Below are positions 42,143 to 50,390 of a stretch of 64,000 nucleotides of DNA, piece by piece (position 1 is the stretch's first letter; each line of letters starts with the position of its first letter). This DNA is from Rathayibacter_A sp036510655. GTDB lineage: Bacteria; Actinomycetota; Actinomycetes; Actinomycetales; Microbacteriaceae. A program made the translations under genes and the position numbers. The stretch covers positions 1 to 64,000 of the forward strand of contig DATCDQ010000031.1 in the NCBI GenBank assembly GCA_036510655.1, written 5' to 3'. A model generated the notes under the pieces. That model ran no database searches. It saw nothing but the letters and a program-made list of their open reading frames with translations, and was not told where the DNA came from.

Positions 42143-43006
42143 GTGGGCAAGAGCGTCAGAGAATATTGGACAGAGGACCCGATCAACGCACTTCGAGTGA
42201 CGCCAGGATTTACGCTGGCGACGGTCGACACGCGGTCTACTCCGGGCTTCAAGGGGCAGAAGAAGGATTCACCCGCGGCGGGGCTCCAGGCGGCGGGAAT
42301 CCTCTCCCACCTACAGGACATGCTCTTCGCGAACAGCAAATACGGAGACAATCGCAAGGTGCTGCTCGTCTTACAGGCCCTGGATACGGCGGGGAAAGGT
42401 GGGATCGTTCGACACGTTGTGAGCGCCGTCGACCCGCAGGGCATCAATCACTTTGCCTTCAAGGCGCCAACCAAAGCGGAACTCAGGCATGACTTCCTCT
42501 GGCGCATCCGCAAGCAGCTGCCCGACGCCGGCATGATCGGTGTATTCGACCGCTCGCACTACGAGGATGTGCTCATCGCTCGCGTGCGCGAACTCGCCCC
42601 GGCCGCAGAGATCGAGAAACGCTATGACCTGATCAACCAGTTTGAGCAGGAACTTGTCGACGATGACACCACCGTGATCAAGGTCATGCTGCAGATCAGC
42701 TCGGTCGAGCAGAAGTCGCGCCTCGCCGAGCGTCTGGACCGGCCGGACAAGTACTGGAAGTACCACACGGCCGACGTTGATGAGCGGGCGCACTGGTTCG
42801 GTTACCAGGAGGCCTACCAGGCCGCGCTGGAGCGCACGTCAACCGCCGCGGCACCGTGGTTCGTCGTTCCGGCCGACAGGAAATGGTACGCACGCCTGGC
42901 CGTGCAGCACCTCCTCATCGACGCGTTGAAGAGCATGGTCCTTTCCTGGCCGGCGGCAACGTTCGATATTCCTGCCGAGAAACTCCGTCTGGCTGCCACA
43001 ACCTAA
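42143..43006 (+). CDS. ppk2: polyphosphate kinase 2 family protein
   Basis: 287 residues from GTG 42143 (GAAAGG upstream); an ATG at 42119 is an alternative with a weaker site. P-loop kinase core: Walker A in LQALDTAGKGGIVRHV, Walker B in GVFDRSHYEDVLIARV, then the lid with RLDRPDKYWKYHTADVDERA. DVDERAHWFGYQEAYQAAL and APWFVVPADRKWYARLAV complete the PPK2 signature. The length fits single-domain class-I/III enzymes that phosphorylate nucleoside di- or monophosphates from polyphosphate. Its stop overlaps the next gene's ATG (TAATG). A role in energy buffering under stress fits the neighbourhood. Confidence 0.93.
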   Translation: MGKSVREYWTEDPINALRVTPGFTLATVDTRSTPGFKGQKKDSPAAGLQAAGILSHLQDMLFANSKYGDNRKVLLVLQALDTAGKGGIVRHVVSAVDPQGINHFAFKAPTKAELRHDFLWRIRKQLPDAGMIGVFDRSHYEDVLIARVRELAPAAEIEKRYDLINQFEQELVDDDTTVIKVMLQISSVEQKSRLAERLDRPDKYWKYHTADVDERAHWFGYQEAYQAALERTSTAAAPWFVVPADRKWYARLAVQHLLIDALKSMVLSWPAATFDIPAEKLRLAATT

Positions 43007-44019
43007 TGTCCTTGAGTGAAGCTGCATCTGCCGAAGCCCCAACGGCCCGCGTGGCCGCCGTGGTCTACAACCCCATTAAGGTCGATCTGGACGCCGTCAA
43101 GGCCGCGGTGGCCGCCGGAGAAACAGCCAATGGATGGGGCCAGACCCTCTGGTTCGAAACCAGCAAGGAAGATGCTGGCCAGGGGCCGACGAAAGAAGCA
43201 CTCGCTGCCGGCGCGACAATGGTCATCGCGGCCGGGGGTGACGGGACGGTGCGAGCCGTGGCCGAAGCGGTATACGACAGCGGTGCATCGCTGGCGTTGC
43301 TGCCGTCCGGAACGGGCAACCTCCTGGCTCGCAATCTTGACCTCGCTCTCGATGACCTCGAAGGCTCGATTCACACCGCATTCACCGGCCAAGACCGCCA
43401 GATCGATCTCGCCCTCATCGACATTAAGCATGAGGACCAGACAACAAGTCGACACGCGTACGTTGTCATGGCCGGTCTCGGGCTCGACGCGAAAATGCTC
43501 GTGCATACAGACGACGAGCTCAAGAAGAAGGTTGGCTGGCTTGCCTATGTCAGCGCACTCCTCGCGGCACTGCGCGACAAAGACCAACTTCAACTTCGAT
43601 ACAGCCTCGACGGCAAACGAACCCGGTCGGCCCGCGTGCACACCATCATCATCGGCAACTGCGGATCTCTCCCGGCCGACATCGTTCTCCTTCCAGACGC
43701 GGCTATCGACGACGGCATGTTCCAACTTGTCTATCTGCGACCGGAAGGCTTCGTTGGCTGGCTGCAGATCACCGCCAAGATCATTTGGGAGAACGGAGTA
43801 CTCCGGCGCACCGAGACCGGACGGAGACTTGCCGGCCCCGCCAAGAATGTTCGTGCTCTCCACTACGCCAAAGGCCGTAAAATCACGATCCGCCTCACCC
43901 GGGCCCACAACATCGAGCTGGACGGCGACAGCTTCGGCACGGCACAAGCACTCAAAACCTGGATCGAACCCGGCGCGCTCACGGTGCGTGTCCCCTCGGA
44001 CGGGCGAGCCGCGGGATAA
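43006..44019 (+). CDS. diacylglycerol/sphingosine-kinase family lipid kinase
   Basis: 337 residues, starting inside the ppk2 stop codon. The DAGK catalytic domain shows AAVVYNPIKVDL at the start and the nucleotide-binding MVIAAGGDGTVRAVAEAV with the GGDGT motif. LALLPSGTGNLLARNL, then VVMAGLGLDAKML, and a second beta-domain with FQLVYLRPEGF and IELDGDSFG follow; the final ELDGD is a conserved YegS/DgkB element. It likely phosphorylates a membrane lipid such as diacylglycerol. A PAP2-type phosphatase gene follows 31 bp later, so opposing lipid kinase and phosphatase activities may be paired. Confidence 0.9.
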   Translation: MSLSEAASAEAPTARVAAVVYNPIKVDLDAVKAAVAAGETANGWGQTLWFETSKEDAGQGPTKEALAAGATMVIAAGGDGTVRAVAEAVYDSGASLALLPSGTGNLLARNLDLALDDLEGSIHTAFTGQDRQIDLALIDIKHEDQTTSRHAYVVMAGLGLDAKMLVHTDDELKKKVGWLAYVSALLAALRDKDQLQLRYSLDGKRTRSARVHTIIIGNCGSLPADIVLLPDAAIDDGMFQLVYLRPEGFVGWLQITAKIIWENGVLRRTETGRRLAGPAKNVRALHYAKGRKITIRLTRAHNIELDGDSFGTAQALKTWIEPGALTVRVPSDGRAAG

Positions 44020-44050
44020 CAATCGGTCACCGGCGATCTAGCATTGTCGC

Positions 44051-44752
44051 ATGGACACTCGCGGGACCCCGGAGGTTGCAGCCAAGCCGTCTGCGAAACG
44101 CGTCACTCATTGGTGGCCGCTGGTGAGCGGCATCGTCGCGCTCGTGCTCACCTTTGCCTTGGGTGCACTTATCGTGCTCCTTGATCGCGGGCTACCACTC
44201 TCCATCGACACCTGGTGGATGGAGGTACTCAACGCGAATCGTGCTCCCGTCTGGAACGCCCTCTCGTTCGCGATGGACTTCCTCGGCGGGGGCGTGGTCG
44301 CAATATTCATTGTGCCGGTGCTGATCATCGTCGCCTTGCTGCTGGCGAAACGTCCGTGGGCCGCCGGGTACTTTCTCGTGGCCACTCTGGTGACGGGGGG
44401 CAGCGTGCAGCTGCTGAAGCATCTGTTCGGGAGGGCGCGGCCAGAACACATTCTGGTGACAGTCGATTTCGGGTCGTTCCCCTCCGGTCATGTGGCCAAC
44501 GCGGCGGCCATGGCCTTAGTTCTTGCCCTTCTTTTTCCACGTTGGTGGGTGTGGGCGGCCGGCGCCTTGTACACGGTCGTGATGATGTTCAGTCGCACCT
44601 ACCTCGGCGCTCACTGGCTGAGCGATACGATCGGCGCGTTGCTCCTTGGAATTGGTGTCGCGATCGTCGTCTGGGCGCCACTGGCCGCGAAACTCGACGG
44701 CGAACACAAACTCGCACCGCCGCACCCGGCGACGACGCTACCTCAGAAATGA
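44051..44752 (+). CDS. PAP2-family membrane phosphatase (first copy)
   Basis: 233 residues with six spans. The three catalytic PAP2 blocks are intact: LKHLFGRARPEH (KX6RP), SFPSGHVANAAAM (PSGH) and SRTYLGAHWLSDTIGALLLG (SRX5HX3D). It should dephosphorylate phosphatidate, undecaprenyl-pyrophosphate or a similar lipid at the outer membrane face. It follows the lipid-kinase gene on the same strand and converges with the DUF1206 gene after 28 bp. Confidence 0.92.
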   Translation: MDTRGTPEVAAKPSAKRVTHWWPLVSGIVALVLTFALGALIVLLDRGLPLSIDTWWMEVLNANRAPVWNALSFAMDFLGGGVVAIFIVPVLIIVALLLAKRPWAAGYFLVATLVTGGSVQLLKHLFGRARPEHILVTVDFGSFPSGHVANAAAMALVLALLFPRWWVWAAGALYTVVMMFSRTYLGAHWLSDTIGALLLGIGVAIVVWAPLAAKLDGEHKLAPPHPATTLPQK

Positions 44753-44780
44753 GGGAGCGACGCCCACGCCACCCTCGCGT

Positions 44781-45593
44781 TCAGGACAGTCGAGCCAGGC
44801 GCGCCCGCGCGCAGCTATACACGCCGTATGCGATGAGCCCGATGCCAACGACCGTCAGGATCACGGCGCCGAACGGCAGAGCGGCGAGTGACTTCAGCGC
44901 CCCATCGAGTCCAGTGGCTTTGCTGGGGTCAAAGGTAGCGGCCGCGATCACGAACAGTACTCCGACGACGCAGAGGGCGACCCCTTTCGCGATGTATCCG
45001 ACTACCCCGAGCGCGGTGACGACCCCGCCAGCGGTTCCTGACGGAACGGTGATGTCGTCGGTGAACTTCTTGGCTGCACCCTTGAACCCAAAGTATCCGC
45101 CAATACCAAACACTCCGAGTCCGACAACGACCAACACAATGACGCCACCGGGGGCGGCAAGAAGCTTGGCGCTAAAGTCCTTCGTCGAGCTGGCCGAACT
45201 CGTGGATCCACCGCTGGCAAAAGTGAACGTGATGGCCGCGATGGTGAGGTAAGCAACAGCCTTGCTGAATACGCCGATGCGATGCGCCCACTTGCGTTTC
45301 GGATCCGGGCCGATAACCACGAAGATCTGAATGATCTCCCACAGTCCGAGCGCGGCCAACCCAACCACCATGACCCACAAGAGGGCGATGCCGCCCGGAG
45401 CGGCCGCGAGGTTGGCGAGGGCACCGGATTGGTCGGCTTCTCCGCCGCCCGCACCGACCGCGACGCTGATCGCGATTGCTCCGATGACACCATGCAGCAA
45501 ACCACTGACCACATAGCCTGCTCGCGCCAGAAAGCGGAGCGGTCGACTGCGCTCCGCGTTGCGTGCAGCCTTGGCCGCGACTCCACCCGCCAT
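44781..45593 (-). CDS. DUF1206-family membrane protein
   Basis: 270 residues from ATG 45593; further in-frame codons upstream are unlikely. The family has three repeats of a two-span unit, and all are visible: LARAGYVVSGLLHGVIGAIAISVAVG, IGVFSKAVAYLTIAAITFTFASG and LGVVGYIAKGVALCVVGVLFVIAAATF. Each repeat begins with an 'R/G-x-GY-x-AKG' type turn. The repeats are joined by a GGIALLWVMVVGLAALGLWEIIQ-type second span. The function of DUF1206 is unknown. The gene converges with the first PAP2 gene. Confidence 0.88.
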   Translation of the reverse strand: MAGGVAAKAARNAERSRPLRFLARAGYVVSGLLHGVIGAIAISVAVGAGGGEADQSGALANLAAAPGGIALLWVMVVGLAALGLWEIIQIFVVIGPDPKRKWAHRIGVFSKAVAYLTIAAITFTFASGGSTSSASSTKDFSAKLLAAPGGVIVLVVVGLGVFGIGGYFGFKGAAKKFTDDITVPSGTAGGVVTALGVVGYIAKGVALCVVGVLFVIAAATFDPSKATGLDGALKSLAALPFGAVILTVVGIGLIAYGVYSCARARLARLS

Positions 45594-45834
45594 GTGCACA
45601 TGGTAGCCCCGCGCGCACGGCTTTCGCATGGTCAGTTTTAGCGGCCGCAAACCAGACGCCTCTGGCGGGTTCATCGCACCGCAGAACCAGCACAACCTGG
45701 TTTCTGGTCAACAGTATGCACCAGCGTGCCGGCGGAGTAAGTTTCTCTCAACGTAAGACACGGCCGATGAAAGGTGTTACCGATGAACATTGACCAGTTC
45801 CCAACGTCAAATCCTGCGACTGCAGAGTAGCGAT

Positions 45835-46575
45835 ATGTCCCCCGCCCAACCGCCCGACGACCGAGTGGCCGGCGATGAGGTTCGGCATCGGCGAATGAAA
45901 GCCGGACTTTTCATCGCCGCAGGCTTGCTCGTTGCAGTGGGAGCAGCATGGTTTCTGCTGATGCTGGCATCCGTGACCGGGGACTTCGACCTGGCCCGGG
46001 CAGACCGGCCACTCCTGGCATGGTTGGTGCAACACCGGACGCCGGTTCTCACGGCCGTCACGTCGGTGACCGCGACCGTCTCGGGCCCTGTGGGCATGCC
46101 AATAATTGTTCTCGTCGCCACGGTCGTGTGGTCGTTGACATCTCGACGCCTCTGGCGCCCGGTGCTCCTCGCGAGCGCAATGATTCTTGGTGTGCTGCTC
46201 GTTTTCGTGATCACGCACCTCGTCGGCCGCCCTCGGCCGCCGGGAAACCTCATGTTGATGGGTTTCGACCCCACGTCCTCGTTCCCCTCTGGCCATGCGG
46301 TCGGAGTGGGCGACTTCCTGCTGGCCGGAGGCTACCTGATCTGTTCACGGGTTTGGTCGATGTGGCGCATTGTGCTGTGTGCAGTCGTTGCCGTAGCGGG
46401 CATCCTCTGGGTCGATTTTTCCCGCCTGTATCTGGGTTACCACTGGTTAACCGATATTGCGGCAGCCTTGGGGCTCTCGGTGGCGGTGCTCGGCTTGGTC
46501 ATTGGCGCCGACGCCTGGAGGCAAGCCAGAGGAGAACGATACGCACACACCCGAACGAAAGAATTTCACTGGTAA
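45835..46575 (+). CDS. PAP2-family membrane phosphatase (second copy)
   Basis: 246 residues from ATG 45835 (a TTG at 45790 is the longest start). Six spans with all PAP2 blocks: THLVGRPRPPGN, SFPSGHAVGVGDFLLAGG and SRLYLGYHWLTDIAAALGL. The N-terminus is polar and charged. It differs clearly from the PAP2 protein at 44051, so it is an independent family member and not a recent duplicate. It overlaps the end of the interrupted TetR gene on the opposite strand by 10 bp. Confidence 0.9.
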   Translation: MSPAQPPDDRVAGDEVRHRRMKAGLFIAAGLLVAVGAAWFLLMLASVTGDFDLARADRPLLAWLVQHRTPVLTAVTSVTATVSGPVGMPIIVLVATVVWSLTSRRLWRPVLLASAMILGVLLVFVITHLVGRPRPPGNLMLMGFDPTSSFPSGHAVGVGDFLLAGGYLICSRVWSMWRIVLCAVVAVAGILWVDFSRLYLGYHWLTDIAAALGLSVAVLGLVIGADAWRQARGERYAHTRTKEFHW

Positions 46576-47183
46576 CTGCCAGTCGGTGTCAGTTGAGCGC
46601 GGTGTTCCTCAATCAGGTGCCGTGCCATCGCTTTTGCCCGTTGGGCGGCACGACGTCCGTCATCGACAGCGGAGACAATGGAGCCCTTCATCAGGATGTG
46701 GAGGGACGATGCAAACTCGTCGCAGTCAACGAGGCCCGCTTTCTCGGCCAGATCGCGCAGTATCAACCGAATTTTCTCCCCGTACTCGCTACTAGCGCGA
46801 CCCGCGGGGCTGTCGATACCCATCTCCAGCAACGTATTGATGAATGAGCAGCCCTCGAAATCGTCGCGTTCAAACCAGATGTCAAACACGTCGAATATGG
46901 CGAGTAGTTGCTGCTCAGGCGCCGACGCGCGTTCCGTGGCGCCACCCACGACCATCCCCCACGTCCAGATCTCTTCGCGACGCTGCAGAAAAGCCAAAAT
47001 GAGTTCCTCTTTGGATGCAAAGCGCTGGTGGAACTCAGTCTCCGACACCGCGGCGTGCGCGATCAATTCTTCCATCCCGACATCGCGAATTCCTCACTGA
47101 GAAAACAGCTCGTATGCGCTGGTGAGGATGCGCCCGCGCGGGTTCATCCTGTCATCGAGGGTTGTGGATCGTTCGAAACTCAT
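46566..47183 (-). pseudogene. TetR-family regulator interrupted by an in-frame TGA
   Basis: From ATG 47183 the frame reads MSFERSTTL...RGRILTSAYELFSQ, then a TGA at 47094-47096. It then resumes in the same frame with GIRDVGMEELIAHAAVSETEFHQRFASKEELI and the whole effector domain to 46566. Only one codon separates the protein from a normal TetR regulator, so this is a nonsense mutation (or a sequence error). The downstream ATG at 47075 would yield 169 residues without the first DNA-binding helices, so it would not bind DNA normally. If the mutation is real, its former target, perhaps the neighbouring PAP2 or encapsulin genes, is derepressed. Confidence 0.8.
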
Positions 47184-47199
47184 GCGGAAGATTTTAGCG

Positions 47200-47306
47200 T
47201 GATTCTCCTTACTGGCCCCGACCCTGGCTCTGTCTGGATCACTTCTGTGTCCGCGGACTCCGAAGTCAGGTCTGGGTCGGAACATCTCTCCGGGTGATCG
47301 GGATTG
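47200..47306 (-). pseudogene. relic of the small acidic gene at 40965-41135
   Basis: The minus strand encodes NPDHPERCSDPDLTSESADT followed by EVIQTEPGSGP, matching the first about 30 residues of the intact 56-residue protein. The start codon is gone (the MS codons are changed) and the C-terminal half has been replaced by unrelated sequence. It lies just upstream of the interrupted TetR gene on the same strand. The remaining DNA from here to the encapsulin cargo gene (47310-47733) carries one more relic and no convincing gene. Confidence 0.65.
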
Positions 47307-47637
47307 AAGATAACCGCCGCGAACCCTGGGACTGCTCTGAATGTCGTGAATGATAGCTCGCGCGAGGGGTACCGTGAAATGAAACGTTGGCCGTTCCAGA
47401 CCTCGACTGCCGAGCGTGGCAAGACAAGTCGATTCAGGTCTGGGGGGATCATGCGAACGTCGATTGCGTTCATGCCCGCGCAGGTCCGCACGCACAGCTC
47501 ACCGATTGCGACCTGGCTGATCGCTCACCAAGGGACGTTCTTCTTTCCGATCCTGCTGCTGGAAGGACTGTCGCTTCATGCATCGAGTGTGCGGCGCATC
47601 TGCTCCAAGGACCCTCTGCCGCGGCAATCGATCTGAG

Positions 47638-47685
47638 TCAGCCGTCGAGCCTGCCGACTACACAGCGATCGTGGAATTGACCTGA
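47638..47685 (+). pseudogene. short relic of an encapsulin gene
   Basis: In one frame the DNA reads AVEPADYTAIVELT then a stop, against AVGPADYTAIVETT in the intact encapsulin (48663-48704). About 34 of 42 bases agree by eye. The match is short but lies 50-100 bp upstream of the encapsulin operon, which favours a decayed duplicate over chance. Confidence 0.45.
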
Positions 47686-47733
47686 CGCGTAAGCTCAAAA
47701 CGTGAGCCTGTTTCTAACATAAGGAGTCCCCCA

Positions 47734-48144
47734 ATGGGTTTTGACCAGTATCACGAGCCGCCCGAAGAGTTGTCGGACCAGACTCGCACGTTCGCCCGAA
47801 TGTGCGCGAACCTCACGGAAGAAGCCGAAGCGATCGGCTGGTACGAGCAACGCATCTCGATCGAGAAGGATCCGGATTCTCGGGCCATCATGACGGACGC
47901 ATTGGGCGAGGAATACAAGCATTTCAGCATGGAGCTTGAATTCCTTTTTCGCGCGAAACCAATTTGGCGAGAAACCGCCCGCGGAATCCTCTTCCAAAAC
48001 GGTGACATCGTCGCACACGGCGAAACGTCGGAAGAGGCCGTTGGCGACGGCCAACCAGCACCCGTAACGTCGAGCGGATCACCCGCATCCGTTTCGAACG
48101 TATCCTCGCTGGGAATTGGAAGCCTCAAAGGAGCGAAGCTATGA
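47734..48144 (+). CDS. encapsulated ferritin-like cargo protein (EncFtn)
   Basis: 136 residues; ATG 47734 has AAGGAG upstream. The N-terminal about 95 residues are the two-helix EncFtn domain: NLTEEAEAIGWYEQRISIEKDP carries the first ferroxidase Glu, and ALGEEYKHFSMELEFLFRAKP carries the E-x-x-H pair. A Ser/Gly/Pro-rich linker follows, and the C-terminus ends SSLGIGSLKGAKL, which contains the known encapsulin targeting peptide (LGIGSLKG). The protein should assemble as a decamer inside the shell and oxidise Fe(II) for mineral storage and oxidative-stress protection. Its stop overlaps the encapsulin ATG (ATGA). Confidence 0.93.
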   Translation: MGFDQYHEPPEELSDQTRTFARMCANLTEEAEAIGWYEQRISIEKDPDSRAIMTDALGEEYKHFSMELEFLFRAKPIWRETARGILFQNGDIVAHGETSEEAVGDGQPAPVTSSGSPASVSNVSSLGIGSLKGAKL

Positions 48145-48953
48145 CCGTAGATCATCTTCTTCGCGCTCGTGCACCCATCTCTTCTCACAGCTGGGAGCTT
48201 CTCGATCAGGAAGCAAAAGAGCGGCTTGTTGCCACGCTTGGCGCACGAAAGCTCATCGACTTTTCTGGACCAAACGGATGGCGGCATTCTGCCTCAAATC
48301 TCGGCCGCGTGAAGCCTGTCGCCGATTCTCCCGTCGACCAAGTGCACGCATTCCAACGTCTCGTACTGCCGCTGACCGAAGTGCGAGCGCCGTTCACGGT
48401 CTCTCGGGATGAGTTGCAGAACGGTGATCGCGGTGCACAAGACGTCGACCTGACCGACCTCGATAAGGCCGCCATGCGGATTGCCGAAACGGAAAACATC
48501 GCGGTCTTCCACGGTTGGAAGAAGGCGGGCATCGCGGGCATCACCGAGTGCTCGCCTCACGACGAAGTGCCGCGCGTCGGTGATTTCAACGACTATCCAA
48601 GCCGCGTCGCACGCGCAGTCGAGATCCTCTTGCGAAGCGGAATCAGCGGACCGTATGGGCTGGCTGTCGGGCCCGCCGACTACACCGCAATCGTGGAAAC
48701 CACCGAGCATGGCGGGTACCCACTGTTCCAGCATCTGCGCGATATCCTCGGCGGTCCAGTCGTCTGGGCTCCCGGCGTGCGCGGCGGCGTGGTCCTCAGC
48801 CTTCGTGGCGGCGACTTTCTCTTCGACTCTGGTCAGGATCTGTCGGTCGGGCATGACTGGAGTGACGGCGACACAATCCACTTCTACATCGAACAGTCGT
48901 TTAGCTTCCGAGTCGCGACGCCTGAAGCCGCAATTGCGCTGGCTGCAACATAA
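48141..48953 (+). CDS. family-1 encapsulin shell protein
   Basis: 270 residues, standard for T=1 encapsulins with the HK97 phage-capsid fold. Seen: an N-terminal helix (RARAPISSHSWELLDQEAKE), LGARKLIDFSGPNGWRHSASNLGRV, the E-loop with LTEVRAPFTVSRDELQNGDRGA, DLTDLDKAAMRIAETENIAVFHGW and GPYGLAVGPADYTAIVETTEHGGYPLFQHL. The ending is VLSLRGGDFLFDSGQDLSVGHDW and IEQSFSFRVATPEAAIAL. It forms the nanocompartment that encloses the ferritin-like cargo encoded directly upstream with a 4-bp overlap. No promoter motif is obvious; the TetR relic upstream could once have controlled it. Confidence 0.96.
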   Translation: MTVDHLLRARAPISSHSWELLDQEAKERLVATLGARKLIDFSGPNGWRHSASNLGRVKPVADSPVDQVHAFQRLVLPLTEVRAPFTVSRDELQNGDRGAQDVDLTDLDKAAMRIAETENIAVFHGWKKAGIAGITECSPHDEVPRVGDFNDYPSRVARAVEILLRSGISGPYGLAVGPADYTAIVETTEHGGYPLFQHLRDILGGPVVWAPGVRGGVVLSLRGGDFLFDSGQDLSVGHDWSDGDTIHFYIEQSFSFRVATPEAAIALAAT

Positions 48954-48975
48954 AGCGGTACGAAGAGGGTCACGT

Positions 48976-49020
48976 CACGGACAGCTAAGAAGTTCGCTTG
49001 ACGGGCTGTTACGGTCCGTG
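48976..49020. terminator. candidate bidirectional hairpin between convergent encapsulin and topoisomerase genes
   Basis: CACGGAC at 48976-48982 is complementary to GTCCGTG at 49014-49020, with inner AGC/GCT matches and a long loop. The right arm overlaps the last codons of the topoisomerase gene. There is no U-tract. It is the only stem in the 55-bp convergent gap. Confidence 0.35.
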
Positions 49021-49983
49021 AAGAAGCAGGACACGTAGCTCTGACTCCGCGGACTCCGGGCGGGCGGGATCGATGGTCTCTCCCGCAAGGTAGTGGTCGA
49101 GAAGGCGGGGGTCAACATAGCTTTTCCGTGCGATCGCTGGGGTGTTCCCGAGAATACCGGCGGCAGCCTCCATGGCGCGTTTGATAGCGGAGGCTCGCAT
49201 ACGTTGGCTGTCTGCTCGTCCGCTTGAGGCGAGGCTGATTGCCGCGGCGACCGTGCCGTGCAGGGTTCGGAAGTCTTTGGCGGTGAAGTCTCCGCCTGTG
49301 CGTTCACGTACGAATGCGTTGATGTCCGCAGCCGTAATCGCATGCTGTTTTCCGCGCTGATTCCACGAGAGCAGGAGTTTCTCCGGCCCACGGCGCAAGC
49401 GCCCCCGCACGAAGCTGGCCAGATCGATGTCCGTGATCTCACTTTCCCACAGCTGGCCGCTTTTCGCCGGGAAGCACAGAATAACCGTGTCCTTAGTTAC
49501 GCTCACATGCTCACACAGAAGGGTCGAGAGTCCGCGGCTACCGTTGGCCTCGGCGTACCGTTCGCTGCCGATGCGAAGCGAGCCGGTGTCCAGCATTCGA
49601 AATGCTGCAGCAAGTGCGCGAGCCCGCACATCTCCGTTCTGGCGCAGTGCTCGTGTCACCTGGCCGCGGGCGGTAGGCAGCAACTCGGCCAGAGCAAGAG
49701 CCCGGTCGAACTTGTCGCGATCATGATGCTCTCGCCAAGTCGGGTGATAGATGTACTGGCGTCGAGCGGCGGCATCCATTCCGGTTGCCTGAATGTGCCC
49801 GTTGGTAGACGGTGCTATCCACACCTCCGTCCACGCCGGCGGAATGGCGAGAGCCTCAAACCGCGCCCGCAAATCCCCATCGTGAACCGTCGCGCCCGAC
49901 GGGTCACGATAGACGAATCCGCGCCCGGAACGCACCCGCTGGAAACCTCGGGCAGAAGGATCACTGCGCCGCAATCGCGTCAC
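49009..49983 (-). CDS. DNA topoisomerase IB (poxvirus/bacterial type)
   Basis: 324 residues, usual for bacterial topoisomerase IB. The N-terminal domain has GFVYRDPSGATVHDGD, AIPPAWTEVWIAPSTNGHIQATGMDAAARRQYIYH. The catalytic domain has LRIGSERYAEANGSRGLSTL (first Arg), FPAKSGQLWESEI, KDFRTLHGTVAAA (Arg and His), and the nucleophile Tyr in AIARKSYVDPRLLDHYL. It relaxes supercoils through a 3'-phosphotyrosine intermediate. The ATG overlaps the stop of the upstream membrane/coiled-coil gene (ATGA), so they form one transcript. Confidence 0.94.
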   Translation of the reverse strand: MTRLRRSDPSARGFQRVRSGRGFVYRDPSGATVHDGDLRARFEALAIPPAWTEVWIAPSTNGHIQATGMDAAARRQYIYHPTWREHHDRDKFDRALALAELLPTARGQVTRALRQNGDVRARALAAAFRMLDTGSLRIGSERYAEANGSRGLSTLLCEHVSVTKDTVILCFPAKSGQLWESEITDIDLASFVRGRLRRGPEKLLLSWNQRGKQHAITAADINAFVRERTGGDFTAKDFRTLHGTVAAAISLASSGRADSQRMRASAIKRAMEAAAGILGNTPAIARKSYVDPRLLDHYLAGETIDPARPESAESELRVLLLHGP

Positions 49984-50390
49984 GCGTTCGGCGATCCCGT
50001 GTCATTGGCCCTGCGCGGGCGGTGATCTTCTGCGATCTGAGCGTCGCGGCTATTAATATCCGGATCAACCTCGTTCGCCTGTTGGAACTGTTCCTCAGAC
50101 TTCGTACGGATGCCATCGGCATCCGCCTGGCGTTGCGTGGCCTCTCGCTGCAATCGTTCTGAGTCAACCTGTGCCTGTTGCGCATCGGCGTTTGCACGGG
50201 CCGCCTTGGCCTCACGTTCGCGTGCGGCCAGATCGCCTTCTCGCGCCTCTGTGCGCAGTTGCTCGGCGCGCCCGCGCTCAGTCTCCATTTTCGCCTTTCG
50301 ACGCTGACGCGACACGAAGACGAGGACCCAGATGATGATAACCACGACGATAATGCCGACGAGAACCCAGAGGAGCACGTTTATGACCAC
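49980..50390 (-). CDS. single-span membrane protein with charged coiled coil (copy 3 of 3)
   Basis: 136 residues from GTG 50390 (AAAGGCGGCAAGG upstream). Same architecture as the protein at 41176: a span (VLLWVLVGIIVVVIIIWVLVFV), a basic turn (SRQRRKAK), a charged helix (AREREAKAARANADAQQAQV, SERLQREATQRQADADGI) and a polar tail. It is more diverged from the other two copies than they are from each other. Its stop is overlapped by the topoisomerase IB start, so the coiled-coil protein and the topoisomerase are made together. A membrane tether or partner for the topoisomerase is conceivable but unproven. Confidence 0.82.
   Translation of the reverse strand: MVINVLLWVLVGIIVVVIIIWVLVFVSRQRRKAKMETERGRAEQLRTEAREGDLAAREREAKAARANADAQQAQVDSERLQREATQRQADADGIRTKSEEQFQQANEVDPDINSRDAQIAEDHRPRRANDTGSPNA

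Noticed and set aside
44051..46575. Two PAP2 genes as a recent tandem duplication
   Set aside because: Apart from the catalytic blocks the proteins and DNA differ widely, so they are old paralogues or independently acquired.
47387..47680. Cys/His-containing open frame of 97 codons upstream of the encapsulin operon
   Set aside because: No ribosome binding site, it overlaps the encapsulin relic in another frame, and no family is recognised; kept only as unresolved.
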